From: Bacteroidales bacterium | GTDB lineage: Bacteria; Bacteroidota; Bacteroidia; Bacteroidales; F082 | Assembly (NCBI GenBank): GCA_030690365.1 | Contig: JAUYGX010000022.1 | Coordinates: forward strand, 1 to 64,000 | Direction: 5' to 3' | DNA length: 64,000 bases | Shown: positions 62,169 through 64,000 of the stretch, in pieces | Layout of the letters: each line of letters starts with the position of its first letter | Numbering within the stretch: position 1 is the stretch's first letter | Position numbers and translations under genes: made by a program | The notes under the pieces: generated by a model | Told to the model about the DNA's origin: nothing | What the model saw: only the letters and a program-made list of their open reading frames with translations | Database searches by the model: none

Positions 62169-62768
62169 ATGGTTGCACCTGAATGGATTAGTACTGATAT
62201 ATTTAACTGGGTAGTCTTGCCCTTGCTCATTGCCATTGCCCGCATCCTGGATGTTTCGGTTGGAACCGTCAGGTTGATCTTTGTTTCGCGCGGATACAAG
62301 TACCTGGCACCTTTGCTGGGTTTTGTGGAGGTGATCATCTGGTTGTTGGCCATCGGACAGATTATGCAGCAACTCGATAATTTTATGTCATATATAGGCT
62401 ATGGTGCCGGTTTTGCCATGGGGAATTATATTGGAATTATATTGGTGGAAAAAATGTCCATTGGTACAGTACTCATCCGCGTTTTACCTAAATTCGATAC
62501 TTCCAACCTGATAAAGCATCTGCGTGAAGCCAACTTTGGAGTGACCAGTGTAAATGCCGAAGGTAAAAACGGACCAATCAAGATGTTATTCAGTATTGTG
62601 AAGAGGAAGGATTTGGATGGAGCCCTGCAAATCATCAATACGCATAATCCCAACGCTTTTTATACCATAGAAGAGGTGCAAAAGGTCAACGAGGGACATT
62701 TTGGAGCCTCCACCAGAAAGAGCTTTTTCTTTGGTGGTATTTTCGGTTCAAGCCAGATGAGGAAATAG
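62169..62768 (+). CDS. DUF2179 / UPF0316 membrane protein
   Basis: The 199-residue protein has three transmembrane helices (about 12-85), including ARILDVSVGTVRLIFVSRGYK, typical of UPF0316/DUF5698 proteins. A C-terminal DUF2179 domain follows (about 110-185, FGVTSVNAEGKNGPIKMLFS). The function is unknown; related YitT/DUF2179 proteins are predicted transporters or ligand-sensing membrane proteins. It lies between the RAYT palindrome and a degenerate copy of it, separating the acyl-CoA dehydrogenase from etfBA. Confidence 0.82.
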   Translation: MVAPEWISTDIFNWVVLPLLIAIARILDVSVGTVRLIFVSRGYKYLAPLLGFVEVIIWLLAIGQIMQQLDNFMSYIGYGAGFAMGNYIGIILVEKMSIGTVLIRVLPKFDTSNLIKHLREANFGVTSVNAEGKNGPIKMLFSIVKRKDLDGALQIINTHNPNAFYTIEEVQKVNEGHFGASTRKSFFFGGIFGSSQMRK

Positions 62769-62797
62769 TTATACCGATTAATGAACCAGATTAACTA
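62769..62797. repeat. Degenerate copy of the palindrome core
   Basis: The 29-base sequence directly after the DUF2179 stop codon matches 20 of 29 bases of the central part of the 54-bp palindrome (sharing ACCGATT.ATGAA and ACTA). It probably represents an older REP-like copy flanking the gene on its other side. Confidence 0.45.
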
Positions 62798-62875
62798 TTA
62801 TTAAAGATTTTTTACGAAATTTGTTGCTTTCCAAAAAGAAAAGCTTAAAATAGAATTCATTAATTAATACAGAAT

Positions 62876-63613
62876 ATGAAAATATTGGTTTTAATAAGCA
62901 ATGTGCCTGATACCACCACCAAAATCAGGTTCAAGGCTGACAACACTGCATTTGATGATGCCGGTGTACAGTGGATTATCAATCCATGGGATGAGTTGGC
63001 CCTCACCCGTGCGGTAGAATTAAAGGAAGTTGGTGGAGTTTCGCACATTACAGTAGCCAATGTGGGTACATCTTCCACAGAGCCCACTCTGAGAAAAGCC
63101 CTGGCCGTAGGTGCCGACGATGCCATCCGGGTGGATGTTGAAGCCAGAGATGCTTTCGAGGTAGCCACACAACTGGCCACCATTGCCAAGGATTATGACC
63201 TGATCATGGCGGGTATCGAAGCCTCCGATTATAATGGCTCGGCAGTGGGAGGTATGCTGGCCGAATTGCTCGACATTGCATCTGTTTCTGCCGTTTCAGG
63301 TGTAAAAGTTGATGGCGGCAACCTGATTTTTAACCGCGAGATTGATGGAGGCTCACAGGTGCTTTCAGTTACCACTCCCGTTGTTGCCATCGTTCAGAAA
63401 GGAATTGCCAAAGAACCCAGAATTCCGGCCATGCGGGGTATCATGATGGCACGCAAAAAGGAACTAAAGGTGGTTGCACCGGTTTCGGCTGAAGACCGTA
63501 CCTCTTTTGTGAAGTTTGAACTTCCTCCGAAAAAAGCAGCATGCAAAATGGTGGCCGAAGACAATGCCAAAGAGCTGGTCAGGTTGTTGCACGAAGAAGC
63601 CAAAGTGCTGTAG
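62876..63613 (+). CDS. etfB: Electron transfer flavoprotein beta subunit
   Basis: EtfB binds AMP (or FAD in bifurcating forms) and pairs with EtfA to pass electrons from acyl-CoA dehydrogenases. The 245-residue protein opens KILVLISNVPDTTTKIRFK and has INPWDELALTRAVELKE, VGADDAIRVDVE and IMAGIEASDYNGSAVGGMLAE. The C-terminal VSAEDRTSFVKFELPPKK is the usual extension. etfA begins 23 bp downstream. It probably serves the acyl-CoA dehydrogenase at 60332. Confidence 0.93.
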   Translation: MKILVLISNVPDTTTKIRFKADNTAFDDAGVQWIINPWDELALTRAVELKEVGGVSHITVANVGTSSTEPTLRKALAVGADDAIRVDVEARDAFEVATQLATIAKDYDLIMAGIEASDYNGSAVGGMLAELLDIASVSAVSGVKVDGGNLIFNREIDGGSQVLSVTTPVVAIVQKGIAKEPRIPAMRGIMMARKKELKVVAPVSAEDRTSFVKFELPPKKAACKMVAEDNAKELVRLLHEEAKVL

Positions 63614-63636
63614 TTATTCATTTAAAAAGTATCATC

Positions 63637-64000
63637 ATGTCAATATTAGTATATACAGAAAACTGGGATGGCAAGTTTAAGAAATTCAGCTTCGAGCTGG
63701 TTTCGTATGCTGCTGCCGTGGCCAAACAAAGAGGAACAACCGTAACTGCCCTGTCCATTGGTAAAGTGGCTGATAGCGAACTTGAAAAATTGAGTACCTA
63801 CGGAACCAAAAAGGTGCTGAGCATCACCGACGATCGTTTTAACTCACTGGACAACAAAGCCATGTCGAAGGCGATTGTAGCTGCCGCCAAAGCCGAAGGT
63901 GCTAAAATCATTGTTCTGGCGCACAACAACCTGGGTAAAGCCCTGGCTCCCAGGGTGGCGGTGCGGATTCAGGCCGGTCTGGAAACCGGAGTGGTAGCAC
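63637..64000 (+). CDS. etfA: Electron transfer flavoprotein alpha subunit (partial, runs off end)
   Basis: Only the first 121 codons are in the window. They read MSILVYTENWDGKFKKFSFE, with SYAAAVAKQRGTTVTALSIG and LAHNNLGKALAPRVAVRIQA, the N-terminal domain of EtfA. The C-terminal FAD-binding domain is beyond the window. The ATG lies 23 bp after etfB. Confidence 0.9.
   Translation, partial: MSILVYTENWDGKFKKFSFELVSYAAAVAKQRGTTVTALSIGKVADSELEKLSTYGTKKVLSITDDRFNSLDNKAMSKAIVAAAKAEGAKIIVLAHNNLGKALAPRVAVRIQAGLETGVVA

Overview
The window looks like chromosome from a member of the Bacteroidota, most likely class Bacteroidia. The evidence is five predicted cargo proteins with type IX secretion (T9SS) C-terminal domains, promoters of the TTTG/TAnnTTTG kind, the order acpP-fabF-rnc-IPExxxVDY protein, a two-component regulator-propeller hybrid kinase, and paired DUF4252 proteins behind an ECF sigma factor. 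Genus cannot be told from sequence alone. No tRNA, rRNA or CRISPR array was seen.

Layout. 1-7.0 kb: a surface/secretion cluster with a broken leucine-rich-repeat gene, its intact tandem copy, an Rhs/YD-repeat protein and a T9SS cargo protein. 7.1-14.5 kb: mostly housekeeping genes (TauE-like exporter, thiL, purN, acpP, fabF, rnc) around a 635-bp non-coding island that holds a previously unnamed miniature transposable element. 14.8-20.5 kb: a DUF418 protein and a GNAT enzyme, then a tightly overlapping six-gene operon (ECF sigma, membrane anti-sigma candidate, two DUF4252 proteins, ABC ATPase, ABC permease). 20.8-26.8 kb: two tandem paralogous ~970-residue T9SS proteins. 26.8-37.5 kb: a YgjV/GNAT fusion, an M28 peptidase/glutaminyl cyclase lipoprotein, a nitroreductase, a 1727-residue hybrid sensor kinase, and an NtrB/NtrC-like pair. 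37.7-40.9 kb: a MacB/FtsX-type ABC transporter divergent from that pair, with a possible sigma-54 promoter. 41.4-51.7 kb: tryptophanase, free methionine sulfoxide reductase, an MntP-like protein without its key aspartates, a secreted endonuclease, QueD, an SDR/YqhD pair behind paired palindromic operators, GtrA, a porin plus FMN-binding protein, and a fructosamine kinase. 52.2-58.4 kb: a xanthine dehydrogenase-YgeY-YgeW operon that suggests purine or urate catabolism. 58.6-64 kb: elbB, a nitronate monooxygenase-like enzyme, acyl-CoA dehydrogenase and etfBA, interrupted by a REP-associated tyrosine transposase with striking palindromes.

The most notable non-coding structure is a 352-bp element at 9869-10220. 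It has 24-bp perfect terminal inverted repeats and an 8-bp target duplication, and it sits inside an older dispersed repeat. A second copy of that repeat near 51.9-52.03 kb reads straight through the insertion point and so serves as an empty site. Next is a 54-bp perfect palindrome beside the RAYT gene, which overlaps the promoter of the neighbouring gene and shares its centre with a 28-bp palindrome inside the RAYT coding sequence.
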